NCBI GenBank assembly: GCA_028023455.1
Contig: JAQFVV010012495.1
Span: 3,678,516-3,742,515, forward strand
Direction of reading: 5' to 3'
Origin: Epiperipatus broadwayi
Taxonomy: Eukaryota; Onychophora; Udeonychophora; Euonychophora; Peripatidae
Length of the DNA stretch: 64,000 bases
Shown piece by piece: positions 34,823-45,659 of this stretch. A program made the translations under genes and the position numbers. Numbering within the stretch: position 1 is the stretch's first letter; every line of letters begins with the position of its first letter. Under the pieces are notes generated by a model. The model was not told where the DNA came from. It worked only from the letters and a program-made list of their open reading frames with translations, and made no database searches.

Positions 34823-34882
34823 ATCCAAGGCTCCTACACTGATGAAAGCCACAAGCCAGAAACTAGTTTGGAGATATTAGAT
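34823..34882 (+). ncRNA. Type I hammerhead motif, family 2, opposite strand
   Basis: Plus strand: AUCCAAGGCUCCUACA, CUGAUGA, AAGCCACAAGCCA, GAAAC-UA-GUU, UGGAGAUAUUAGAU. CUGAUGA and GAAA are intact; position 17 is U, which is still allowed. Stem II has one more mismatch than the 7.4-kb copies. Confidence 0.7.
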
Positions 34883-35690
34883 GAGTAGGCACTAGATAGG
34901 GATTTTATACACAAACCTTCCTGCATCCATTGATTACTCTGTCTTGCACTGAGAGGTGCTACTGTATAGAGAGTTTCGCCTCTGTGATGTATTTAACTTC
35001 TGATTAAAGACATTTTTATGTTCATTAATTCTGATATTAATTAATCTATTAGACTGGCTTACATAGCTTTCCAAGCACTGTAAACATGGAATTTCATAAG
35101 CCCCCCCCACCCTGGTATTACAAAAATAGTCTGCCATTAGGTTTATGGGGGGGGGGGGGGAATCACCAATTTTCTTTACTAGTGTAAAAAACCAGTCTTT
35201 ATGTTAAAATTAGATGGTCTTCTATTGATTTTATCAGTGAGTCCTTTAATATTAGGTAAAACTACTCTATAACTAGTTGAATTATCAATTTTATCCTCTC
35301 TTTTTTTAGTATCACTGCTACAAAAAGCCTTATGTGATATTTTTAATGTAACCATTAGAAAGTAGAATATTTTTTGTTTGTTTTATTTCTTGAGTAAGAT
35401 GATCTTCTGACAAACTATAACCTTTGTCAGAATACGTTTGCTACAGAAATATTTGTGATGTTATTTTCAACTTCTGTAGTAAACTTAATATTAGAATGCC
35501 AATCATTAAAAAAAAAACAAGAAAAGAATTCAAAGCATCAATACCATGAGGTCATGTAACAAATGTGTCATTCACATATCTGAGCCAAATAGATGGTTTT
35601 TTTAGTAGCTGCATTTAATACTTGACTTTTAAAATTATTCAGGGAGAGATTAGCATTTATAGGTGACAGTGGAGATCCCATTGTTTAATA

Positions 35691-36920
35691 TAAACAAATT
35701 AAAGAACCTTCTATGGGATCTCTGCTATCACCTATAATTGCTAATCTTTTCATGAATACTTTTGAAAATCAAGCTTCTATCTGGCTCAAATATGTGGATG
35801 ATACATCTGTTATATGGCCTTATGGTATTGATGCTTTGAATTCTTTTCTTGTTTTTCTCAATGATTGGAACCTAATATTAAAATTACTATGAAAGTTAAA
35901 AGTAACAAATCACTTTCTTTTCTAGATATTTTGATTGCAAGAATTATCAATATCAGATTACAGAAAATCCAGCTATACAAACAGATGTCTTTATTTTAAT
36001 TATCATCATCATCCTGTACAAATATTTTCTGTAGCAAAAAGTCTTCTGTTGAGAGCTTGTAGTTTGATAGATGAAGATCATCTTACTCAAGAAACACAAA
36101 TAATAAAAATATTCTACTTTCTAATGGTTACAATAAAAACATCATATACAAGGCATTACATAGCAGTGATACTAAAAAGAACAAAGAGGATTAAATTGAT
36201 AATTCAACTAATCATAGAGTGGTTTTACCTTATATTAAAGGAGTCACTGATAAAATCAATAGAAGACTATCTAATTTTAACATAAAAAGTGTTTTTTTTT
36301 TTTTCCACTAGTAAAAAAAATGGTGATTTTTTTACCATAAACCTAAAGACGAGTACTTTTGGAATAACAGGGGCTTTATGAAATTCCATGTTTACAATAT
36401 TTGAAAAGTTATGTATGACAGTCTAATAGATTAATTAATGTCAGAATTAACAAACATAAAAATGCCTTTAATCAGAAATTAAATACATCAGCTTTTACTT
36501 CACATTTCTTAGAAATTGGTCACAAATCTGATTTTAATAATGCAAAAGTACTTGTTAATTTGTAAAAGTATGAATTGAAAACCATGAGGGAATCATTTGA
36601 AATATTAAAAAGACAAACTGGTTTAAATAGAGATGATGAAGCACAATGTATAACAATCTTATAGAGATTACTTATTTTATCTATTTCCTCTAATATAAAC
36701 TTGAAAACAATTAATAGTGAATCTGAAGAAAATACACATTTTGTTAATTCACATATGTAATTCACACTCAATCTCATTCTTTACCTCACCCTCAATCTTA
36801 TAACTATTTGAGATTTGAAATGTTAACCTTGACAATGGCAGATGCTATTTCATCAAAACATTGGGAACCAAAAATAACACATGGTTTGACCCAAAAACTA
36901 CTTTATTTATATATTGTGGT
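35691..36920 (+). mobile_element. Penelope-like element fragment, plus arm
   Basis: Plus strand: SMGSLLSPIIANLFMNTFEN near 35712-35770 and WLKYVDDTSVIWPYG with an intact YVDD at 35791-35802. SFLDILI near 35920 and a GIY-YIG region at 36370-36480 (FTIFEKLCMTV.. / RIN KHKNAFNQ) follow, with the 3' end at about 36900. Both arms start at the same RT block and run outward from a centre near 35690. Single-base losses (for example near 35870) disrupt the frame. Confidence 0.8.
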
Positions 36921-38467
36921 ATACACGTATCTTCATTTGTTATTTTTCTGTAGTTTATAAGTAATTAAATAAAGGAAACAATTCAATGCCATATGTGTAA
37001 TAAAAAGATGTTATTGTTTTTGAATAAATGTAGACTAAATGATTCATTTATTTATTAAAAACTAAAAATTTATTTTGTTAAATTATATCCAATGACAACA
37101 ATGGTTTATGAAAATTTGAAAAAAGAAATCACATTTAAAATTAATATTTAACATTATAAATTGCATTGTTTATATAATTATAGACTTATAAAACATTTTC
37201 AGGAAAAAGAAAACATACTTTCTTTCTCTTAAAAGTTTTGTGTTTAAACCTCACCTTACTCTATAAATAAATTTTGGACTTGCATAAAAAAAAATGTATT
37301 GTGAGTAGAGAACCTTTGGAAAGAAGAAAGAGGAGTTCCTTCCCTAAGATTAACAAGAAAACACTATACTGACCATCACTGAATTTAAGAAGAAAAATAT
37401 ACTTATATTGTAATATTGACAAAGGAAAATAATTGGGTAATATTTAAGGATTAAAATGTCTATGAAACCTTATATATATATATGTGTGCTAGAATAAAGA
37501 TGCCAAAGGAAATGCTGCAAGATAAGAAAATTACAGTGAAGTTTTATATATATTAATATTAACAGATACTAAAGAAATGTCTTCCATATTAACAACAGTT
37601 GAAAAAGCATAATGATAATATTTATAAAAATCTTTTTTTCTAAACTAATAATATTAATTGCAATGCAGTCTGGTTTGTCATCTGATAACTCAAATAATAA
37701 CAGTCAAATAAAGTAGAAAATCAATTAAATCATAACTAGTATTTGCATAACTTAGTTTAAAGTTATAAATAACCTTATAAAAAATATTACTTGATTATTA
37801 GTCTTTTTAAAAGATAATATTAAGAATTATCCATATATTTTTATTTTTATTTGTGTGAAAAAGATTTATAGTTAATACTTTCTTGACTATATGCATTGAT
37901 AATTTTAATTACAACTTATATATCACAGCCAAGCAAGAGTATTTATTATGGATTCATTGGTGCTCTCTATAAATTTATGAGTCTATTGTACATGTAGATA
38001 TAAACTATTATAAAGTCAGTTATGATCAACTCTATTTATTATTTATATTTTAATTGCCTGAATATGGCATTTATTCAGTATAGAGATTGTCTAAGTATAT
38101 AATACACATGGGGAAAACTACTTGGTTTATAATTATATTTATTATATGTAATTGCCCAAATATGTGATGCATTTTCAGGCCAATTACTCCTTCCCAATCA
38201 TAAAATTTTCATTATATCTGTGGTTATCTAATCTGAAGGCATTTATTGATAGTTTCATTTGTGATATTAGTTGTCTAACATGATGAGCAGTTATTATTTT
38301 ATATTATTTATAAATTTTGGCTAGTAAAAAGCTATTCAAAACAGTCATGTTAATTTTATTTTTATATTTTCATTTTATTTTATTCATTATTAGAATAGAG
38401 TTCCTTTACATTTATTGTCCAAATTCATGAGGCAAGATAGTATATAGTTTCATATATATATATAAAT
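36921..38467. other. AT-rich DNA, no gene seen
   Basis: Long AT-rich stretch with (TA)n near 37473. I see no coding pattern or recognised repeat. Confidence 0.45.
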
Positions 38468-38867
38468 TAACCACCTAAACATTCACAGTAAAATATAGTA
38501 ATCAATATTTCTCACTGCTGTCAAGGCAACCTTCACACCTTTTAATAGCAAGAATGGTCCTTTTAATAGCAAGAATGGTCCATTGAATATATATGGACAC
38601 TTAAAGCTTGCAACTTGACTACAGAGTATGAAATATTTATACAATGAAGTTTAAATAAACCTCTTTAAACATGAAATAAACATGTCACTGTAATGCAGAC
38701 TAATAAATAGTCAATTAACATTACAAACTGCAATACTTTTAAATTGCCCATGTATTATTTAGAAATAATAAGCGAAATAATGCCTAAAGCTAATCTGGGA
38801 TAATGATGTAATTAAATTCCAACCAGTAACCACCTAAACATTCACAGTAAAATATAGTAATCAATAT
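38468..38867. repeat. 41-bp direct repeat pair enclosing a 21-bp tandem duplication
   Basis: CCACCTAAACATTCACAG... at 38468-38508 recurs at 38827-38867 with no visible mismatch over about 41 bp. Between them CCTTTTAATAGCAAGAATGG is repeated in tandem (38538-38558, 38559-38579). The origin is unknown. Confidence 0.7.
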
Positions 38868-38879
38868 ATATATATATTG

Positions 38880-39125
38880 TACTGGTCAAAACATGTTTAT
38901 CCATCTAACATGAGCTGGAACTCACAAAATGTACTTCAAACCCAGTCAAGCACAAGATTTAGGTCAGGGACCAGCCTGGATTCGAACCCTCTCTCTCAGC
39001 CCCAGATCAAACACCTAATGAATAACATAATAGTGATGGCACATGAGAATTAATTTTAATATGGCCGACTAGCAAAGCTGAGCAAAACAATGAGACATTT
39101 ATTAACTATGACTAAACTAAAATAT
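38880..39125 (-). repeat. Possible SINE-like sequence with a B box
   Basis: On the minus strand GAGGGTTCGAATCCAGG (38968-38985) is a perfect pol III B-box/T-arm core. No matching A box or clear tRNA cloverleaf is visible upstream, so this could be a decayed tRNA-derived element or chance. Confidence 0.3.
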
Positions 39126-41185
39126 ATATAAGCAGGCTTTACTTTTGGAAGTGGAGAAAAGAAGGAATTTGAACTACTCAAATAAGTTAGACAATAAAAT
39201 ATATTTTAATATACTGACAAATTATTATACATTTTTTAAATTAATAATATACATTAGTGTGTGCATGAATGAGCAAGTGGTAGATAATTACATAGTGTCA
39301 TTCACGCTATTATTTCTCATATGCTCTTTATTAGCTAAATAATATATTACAAACAAACACACATCTTTGGTGGATCCAATATTAAGATGCCAATCAGTTA
39401 TTAGAAAGAATTAAATAATACTGCCATTAACACTTTGATTTACGGTTCAGAAACATGGTAACTAACATATATTTTTCTAGAAGCGTTCCGAAATTCATTA
39501 TACATATGATAAAAATTATTTTCACGCCATTACGGTCATGAAAATAAACAAAATACATTTGAAAACATTTGATTATATTTGAATCTATGACAAAATATTT
39601 AATGAAAAAATATTTTAACAATAGTAAGACGAACGCTTTATTTTTCCCAAGGCATACTCTTAAATAGATATATAAATTACGGTGGGATTGTATATGATTG
39701 AAATAAATTTAATCAATAAAACTAGAAGCAGTTGGCATTTATATATATTTTAAGCAGAGCACAATTTTAATATTAGAGCATTAAAACTGGGTCATGAAGC
39801 AAAAGAAATAATAATACGAAGAAGTTTGCGGTGCTGACATAATAGCCTAAAACTAACTAAGAGGAAAAAGTTGTGCTTCTGGATAAAAACAAAATCTCAC
39901 ACCCCCTTCTTGGGTATGGCTTAGAGAAAAGTGGATAGGCAGGCGTGGCCCAGACTTTTGCTGGTATAACCGACACGAGAGGCCTTTTATCTATGAAGTG
40001 AATATGCATAGCGTGTGCCAAACTTACGGGATCACTGCCAGAGGCATTTTATACGAAATGAATGTGATTCCAGATAGCTCAACTATCTATGGAATGAGAT
40101 ATGAGAAGAAATCTATGGGTTCAAACTTGTCGCAACCCCCAGATTAAGACTAGAAGCACGTAATATATATATACGAAGATAGGCTAAATGTTAGTAAAGC
40201 AGAATGAATAAATGTCCCTAACGACATTGAATAAGATTTACTGTTTTTAAAAATAAATGACCCTTGTTTGAGTACTATAATTTAGACAAATAATACGCTA
40301 TGCAGTTATAATATATAGAGAGAGATTTACATTAATATACTTGAACATTTTATATAGCAAAAGAAACATTAAGATTTAGATTTCAAATTAATAAAATATA
40401 CGTTAAGATTTGATTTAGTAAAAGAAACATTAAGATTTTCCCCCATCCCCTTTTCTGCTATTTAAAATAAATCAATCCCACCTTCATTGATTTTACAATA
40501 AATGGAATATATAAGTATATTTTAAGAGTAAATAAAAAAGACTTCAGAAATGAATAAAGAATATTTAAAATTTCAAAGCGTTAATTAGCCAAAGTTCTGG
40601 ATCCTTCCCAGGTAGAAAATCCAGAGTTAAACAAACATATATATTTTTTATATTAAAGCATAAACAAAATGTTGACGTAAAACAATCTGGCAAGCGTATT
40701 AATTAATACTGCGTTATGTTTTAAAAGGAGACGTTAATATCTTGCTTCATGAAGGTTTACATAAAAATGACAGAAAAGATTTTTATAAATTAAGCTCACC
40801 AGTTTGTTTGAGAGTGGCAAATTAATAAAAAAGCACACATAAAATCAAGTAATAAATAAATGACCGCATCAAAATTAAAGAAAGTTAGAGCATACGAGAT
40901 AGAATTAAATTTAAAGGAATCATTTGAGAGCAATTTACATATTATATATAGAAATTAACTAAGAGCAAATTACATATTAACAAAAACAAAGTTAAATAAT
41001 ATATTTAAAAAAATCTTGATAGATGAGTTAGGTTAGATTTAGTTTGCGGTGATAGCTTGAAAAGTTACCTGGAAATTTTAAGAGTCCGATTTAAAATATT
41101 GCACGTGCATGGCAATTGAAATGAAAGTTCTTAAATAACTGCAAACTTCTATTAGCATTAAAGTTCTTAGGTCGGGCTTTTACTT
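39126..41185. other. AT-rich DNA with a more complex patch at 39895-40150
   Basis: The patch has higher GC and CpG and an internal near-repeat (GAGGCCTTTTATCTATGAAG / GAGGCATTTTATACGAAATG). I cannot assign it to a family. The remainder is AT-rich without genes. Confidence 0.4.
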
Positions 41186-41206
41186 CTTCTTGGGCAGCAG
41201 AATGAG

Positions 41207-41281
41207 ATGGCCGCTGAAGATGATGACCCAACCGGGCCAAGAACTGATGGAATTACTGCTACATTATTTAAGTTTCCCGCG
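41207..41281 (+). other. Possible first coding exon (weak)
   Basis: In a CpG-richer patch (41170-41290) an ATG in good context (GAGATGG) opens MAAEDDDPTGPRTDGITATL, and the frame stays open to 41320. Acidic, uniform codon use and the CpG context resemble a 5' coding exon. I do not recognise the protein and no strong GT donor follows (the nearest are in TTTAAGTTTCCC and ATGTGTAATA). It could instead be a chance frame. Confidence 0.2.
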
Positions 41282-41289
41282 ATGTGTAA

Positions 41290-42470
41290 TATGTTTACAA
41301 TCAGTTCTCCAAATAGTTGCTAATCTAATCTGTCTCTCAAAATTCAGTCATTTTATACTTTTTCTTTTATCAGTTGTTTTTGAAGATGCAACAGTAAGAT
41401 AACATCCAAAAATAAATTGAAATCTATTTCCAGATTAGAAATAGATTTGACAACATGTTTTCAACAAAAGTATCTCTAATCTTAATCCCATTTTAAGTAA
41501 AAACTTTAATTAAAAATACCTACCCCAGATTAAAACAATAGTGTTTCCAACCCTTAATTATTTTTAGACAATCAACTGTAGCATCTTCCATATTGGATTT
41601 TATAAAAATATAGTTTAATAGAAAAAGTACTTTAAAAAGAAAAAATTTAAAAAATGAAATATAATAAAATATTTACAAAAAAATCAATATTTTCTTAGTA
41701 TTTTGCTCTTATATATATATTTGAATCGCACCCGTAATACTTTAATAAAAAAGAACTAAGAATTAATAAAAAGAATCAATAATAATAAATATTGAAAATT
41801 AAACTATAAATTTAGGAGCACATTCCAAATATATACATAAAAAATATATATACGACAAAAGGAGCGGGATGGGATATAGGGGTTTGAATATGGGTTAGTA
41901 GGTAGAAACATGAAGCATAATCTTAAGCTAAGATTGACTGCTTCAATATTATATATAAGATAAATGATGATGGAATAAATTTATGTTAAAAGAGACCTGT
42001 ATTCATTACTTTTTATTCAATACATCTACATATGATCAAATTTAAATCATCTTTAATAATAAAACTATATTCAAGCAAAATAATGAATATGTTATATTTG
42101 CATAATTTATACATCTGGGCTTTTTAGCAGTATTTACTATTTTGAAACTGAAATGATAAATTGAAACCTAGAGTTGTACATTTGTTATTATTATATAACC
42201 AGATGGACCCAGCCTTTCAAAAGACCATTGTTTAGATATGTTTAATTTAACACCATTACTTCCTTCATATTAAATTCTTCATGATAAGAATTAGATATTA
42301 TTAAATTTAATATTTGTTAAAAAAAATTTAATTGGTTGCTTTAACAAATTTTTTTTAAGATTTAATATAAATATATGTTTTTTTTAATTAAATATTGCTG
42401 AATACATCATTCATCTGAATTATATTAGAGAATTGAAAGATCAGAAAGCACAGAGTGCCTTAACACTGAA
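41290..42470. other. AT-rich DNA, no gene seen
   Basis: Nothing recognisable apart from simple A/T runs and a short inverted A/T repeat near 42300-42365. Confidence 0.45.
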
Positions 42471-42471
42471 T

Positions 42472-42690
42472 TATGACTCGGTGTTTGTGGCTGTTTCTGC
42501 AGCTGGTTGGCAACCTTTACACTGAAATACACAAACAGTAGCTAAATTTACCTCACTTGGTGCCAATGGTCCTGGACATCCTACCAGGAGCTCACAAACA
42601 TGCTGGCTGGTGCCAGTCAAATGCCAAAGTAGTGACTACCCTACTAACATTTGTCAATTTGACAGCATTAGTTTCTCCAGGTTGATATGT
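42472..42690 (-). other. GC-richer island with a conserved-looking open stretch (unidentified)
   Basis: On the minus strand, 42650 to 42472 stays open and reads HVCELLVGCPGPLAPSE, then VCVFQCKGCQPAAETA before a stop. A second frame reads VKLTNVSRVVTTLAFDW just upstream and could be joined by a frameshift. Base composition differs sharply from the flanks. It may be a gene fragment or an old repeat; I do not recognise it. Confidence 0.25.
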
Positions 42691-43654
42691 GAGTTTGATA
42701 GTTTTATTATTTAATGACAAAACAAATAATTTTTTTGTTGAAAAATACACCTCATTGTGAATTTGACACAAACATTACTACATTTACCAATCAGACAACA
42801 GAGAAAATAGAAATTTTATGTATATGATCATATATAACAATTCAAAATAAATAGTGATCATTAGTATAATGATTAAGTTAGTGTTCATAATAATCAGAAA
42901 ATTAAATCAAGAATGTGGTGACTTTCATTATTTTTTTACACATATAATTTCAAAATTAAATATCTTTTTGCTTTAATAAAACAATAAATATATAGTTTGT
43001 GCTGTAAAAGGAACTATATGCTCTTGGAGATATCCATAACAAAATCAAATGAGAACTTTAATAAGCCTTTCTTTTAATATTTAATTCTACTTTATTTATT
43101 CATCTTAAAATTTTTTAATATTTTTTCACCCACCTTATTTTATGATTATTTCAACATTGAATATTCTTTACCCATTTTATTTTAAATTTACACTTTCATT
43201 TATAAATGTTATGTATATTCTTTCTACTTTTATCAATAAGTTTCATAATAATACTATCTTTCTAAAGAAAATAAAAAATATAAATATAAATTGACACAAA
43301 AAATTGATCGATTATTTCTACATTTCAATAATGTAATCCACCATAAAGATTATAGACTACTTTGTAATCTTTATGGACTACTTTGTAATATCTTTTAGCA
43401 AAATTAAGTGTAGACAAATAAATGATTAAAATCATAAACAAATATTAAAAATAGTCAAATATTTATTCTGTTAAAATTTAATAATAGTGATATAAATTTG
43501 GAAGACTTTTAACTCAAAAGTCAAATATTGAAATGCAAGTCTAATAAATATTATTAGATAAAAGGGTACTTGAATATTAAAGCTGCCATATAGGGGAGAT
43601 GGGAGGCTTTTTCACACCCAGAATAAATGTGTAATGTTATGATGATGTCAAATT
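42691..43654. other. AT-rich DNA, no gene seen
   Basis: No coding pattern or element recognised. Confidence 0.45.
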
Positions 43655-44020
43655 GAAAAAAAATAATCCCTGTGAGTATACGTGAAAATTTGTTTTTTTA
43701 TCAACACAATTTTTTTTCAACACGATCTCTTTTTTTTTGTAATACTTCCACATTTTCAGTTATTTGTTGTATTTTTCATTGTGAAGACATGTTTTTTTGT
43801 TCTATCAACAAGATTTTCAAAAATAATCCCTGGGAGTATACATGAAAATGAGTTTTTTTTTTTATCGACACAATTTTTTTTTCAATGCGATCTTTTTTTC
43901 TTTTTAATACTTTGACATTTTCAGTTATTTGTTGTAATCAAAACAATTTTTTTTTTCAATCAACAAGATTTTTTTTTCAACATGATCTCTTTTTTTTTGT
44001 AATACTTTGACATTTTATTT
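43655..44020. repeat. Imperfect tandem repeat, period about 160 bp
   Basis: AAATAATCCCTGTGAGTATA at 43661 recurs as AAATAATCCCTGGGAGTATA at 43821. Each unit contains T-runs, AACACGATC and ACATTTTCAGTTATTTGT. A shortened third unit ends near 44020. The frame 43682-43915 is a by-product of the T-rich units. Confidence 0.75.
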
Positions 44021-44039
44021 GTCATACCTTTCATTAATG

Positions 44040-44140
44040 TCCGAGGTTGCAACAGTAAAATTGGCATTCGCAAGGGGAAGTGGATGTTTGATGGCTTATG
44101 CAGGGAAACAGATGAATGTTTTATATTAAAATTTAATAAA
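44040..44140 (+). pseudogene. Remnant of a Merlin/ISXO2-like DNA transposase (tentative)
   Basis: Plus strand 44055-44140 reads SKIGIRKGKWMFDGLCRETD then ECFILKFNK. This resembles the ISXO2-like (Merlin) transposase stretch DESKxGxRKY...WVFGGxxRETKxCFLVxV. About 28 residues are visible; no inverted ends or further transposase could be read nearby. Family assignment rests on one motif. Confidence 0.4.
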
Positions 44141-44424
44141 CTTGTAGTAATTAATATGTATTTTTTTTAGTTTTGGTTTAATTTCTTTATAAAAAAAATG
44201 GCGTTTATTAGCAATTTTATGAAAATCCCAGAAAACTTTGCAATCATGTCGTTTCACTTTCGGAGTGAAAATTTTTACTGCAAATCTTATGAAAACTCTT
44301 TTTAATGCATAAATTCTTGTATATTACTTAAAAATCAAAATCATTTACTGTTCATTTTGTATATATTTAAACTAACTTTTTTTTTTATTAATGGCATCAT
44401 TATTGTAATATCACATTTTACTTT

Positions 44425-44690
44425 TATTTTAAATGTCATTCTTAAAAGTTGTTAGTTTTTTAAAGTCACATCTTTTTTTTCAAGTCATATTTTTTTGGTT
44501 AATGTTGAAAGTCATACATATTTATGAATGTTGCATTTTTTTTTGGAAACTTGTTAATGTTGAAATTTTATTTTAAATGTCATTCTTAAAAGTTGTTTGT
44601 TAATATTGAAAGTTGTACATATTCGTGAAAGTGACACTTATTTTAAATGTCATTCTTAAAAGTTTTTTGTTAATGTTGTAAGTTTTACTA
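44425..44690. repeat. Short tandem/near-tandem repeat (TTTTAAATGTCATTCTTAAA)
   Basis: TTTTAAATGTCATTCTTAAA occurs near 44427, 44571 and 44641, each followed by AGTTGTT- or AGTTTTTT-type text with GTTAATGTTGAAAG. It is low-complexity and non-coding. Confidence 0.65.
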
Positions 44691-45129
44691 TTTTTTACTT
44701 TTACTTATTGTTAATACTGCAACAAGAAGCATGTATTAGACCTACTGCACTTGTTGAAATCCATATCAACCTCCTGATAACTTTATAATTCTTGCCAAAA
44801 TACCATGTACAATTTCCGTATACACTTTCCTTTTTTTTGCCAAAAAAAGTCATGTAAAGATCCGTGTACATATTATTTTGGTCAGATCACAAGATTATAA
44901 TTATCCATGGATTGATATGAATGTGAACAGGTGCAGTAGATATCTAAGACATGCTCTGTGTTGCAGCTTTAATACTGAAGTACTGATAAAAGGCTTTTCA
45001 ATACATTAGGATTTATAATAAAAATTACAAACTGATAATATATTGTCCTTCTTAATATAATATAGTGTTTATCAGTTTTGATGAAGCTATGATATATGTA
45101 CTTTTTTTCATATACAAGTTTTATTTATA
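44691..45129. other. AT-rich DNA before the long LINE
   Basis: No gene seen. AAGTTTTATTTAT at 45116-45128 may be the left target duplication of the LINE. Confidence 0.4.
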
Positions 45130-45659
45130 CACAGATGGAGCTGCTTTTAGAAAAAAGGTCACTTACTTCACAGCTCTCTTAAAAAGACTTTAAAAAGTCA
45201 GTTTTGCTGCAATCAAAGATATTCCTTATATGTATTTGTCCCTTTAAAGAACTTTATTTGCTGTTTGTGTACCTTTTCTTCACAACTATCAGTTTTTAAT
45301 GTATTTTTATCATTATTTCATTATATCTACCATCTACTCATCTACAATAGATAACTAGATTCTTCCCCCTGATTGATGAGTATTTCACTGTTCTATATAT
45401 CATAGAAATAAATGTTTAATCAAAATTTTTGTGTTGTTCTAATTATTTAGGTCATTAAAAACGATATTCTTTTTTCACACACCCCTTTGGGGTAGTAAAC
45501 TGACAAATCCTAATCAATTTTTGCATTAGCCAACTAAAATTAACATTAACAATCTCTCCAGTGTGGATTTGCTTCATTTTTTATAATCAAATTCTTTAGT
45601 GTTTCACTTCAAAACTTTTTTTCTTTATATAATCCTTAACTTTTTCAAACAGTTTAAAG

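Larger units (their letters stand above)
34151..34984. mobile_element. Hammerhead repeat, family 2, inverted dimer with 15-bp target duplication
   Basis: An 834-bp insertion bounded by TGATGTATTTAACTT (34136-34150 and 34985-34999). CACAGAGGCAAAACTCTC at the left and GAGAGTTTCGCCTCTGTG at the right form the terminal inverted repeat (one mismatch). The left arm has a minus-strand hammerhead and the right arm a plus-strand one. The frame 34496-34690 is chance. It is the cleanest inverted copy here. Confidence 0.85.
33780..35690 (-). mobile_element. Penelope-like element fragment, minus arm, split by a hammerhead repeat
   Basis: Minus strand from the junction: MGSPLSPINANL near 35650-35685, then an RT region with TATGTGAATGACACATTT (YVND for YVDD) near 35570. 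Next YEIPCLQCLES and RLINIRINEHKNVFNQ (34990-35110) form a GIY-YIG-type domain (YEI and YVSQ at the GIY and YIG positions). The 3' end near 33800 mirrors the plus arm's end near 36900 (TTGACAATGGC...CATTGGGAA). A hammerhead repeat occupies 34151-34984. Homopolymer C and G runs near 35102 and 35146 break the frame. Confidence 0.8.

Noticed and set aside
35935-36285. 116-codon plus-strand frame as an independent protein
   Set aside because: It runs through the Penelope plus arm in a shifted frame after the FLDILI block.
41515-41610. Minus-strand MEDATVDCLKIIKGWK as the missing F-BAR start exon
   Set aside because: It has no FKDxFW-like ending and the only GT after it would not give the phase 0 junction needed at 31474.
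43682-43915. 77-codon Phe-rich frame as a membrane protein
   Set aside because: It is produced by T-rich tandem repeat units and has no start context or family resemblance.
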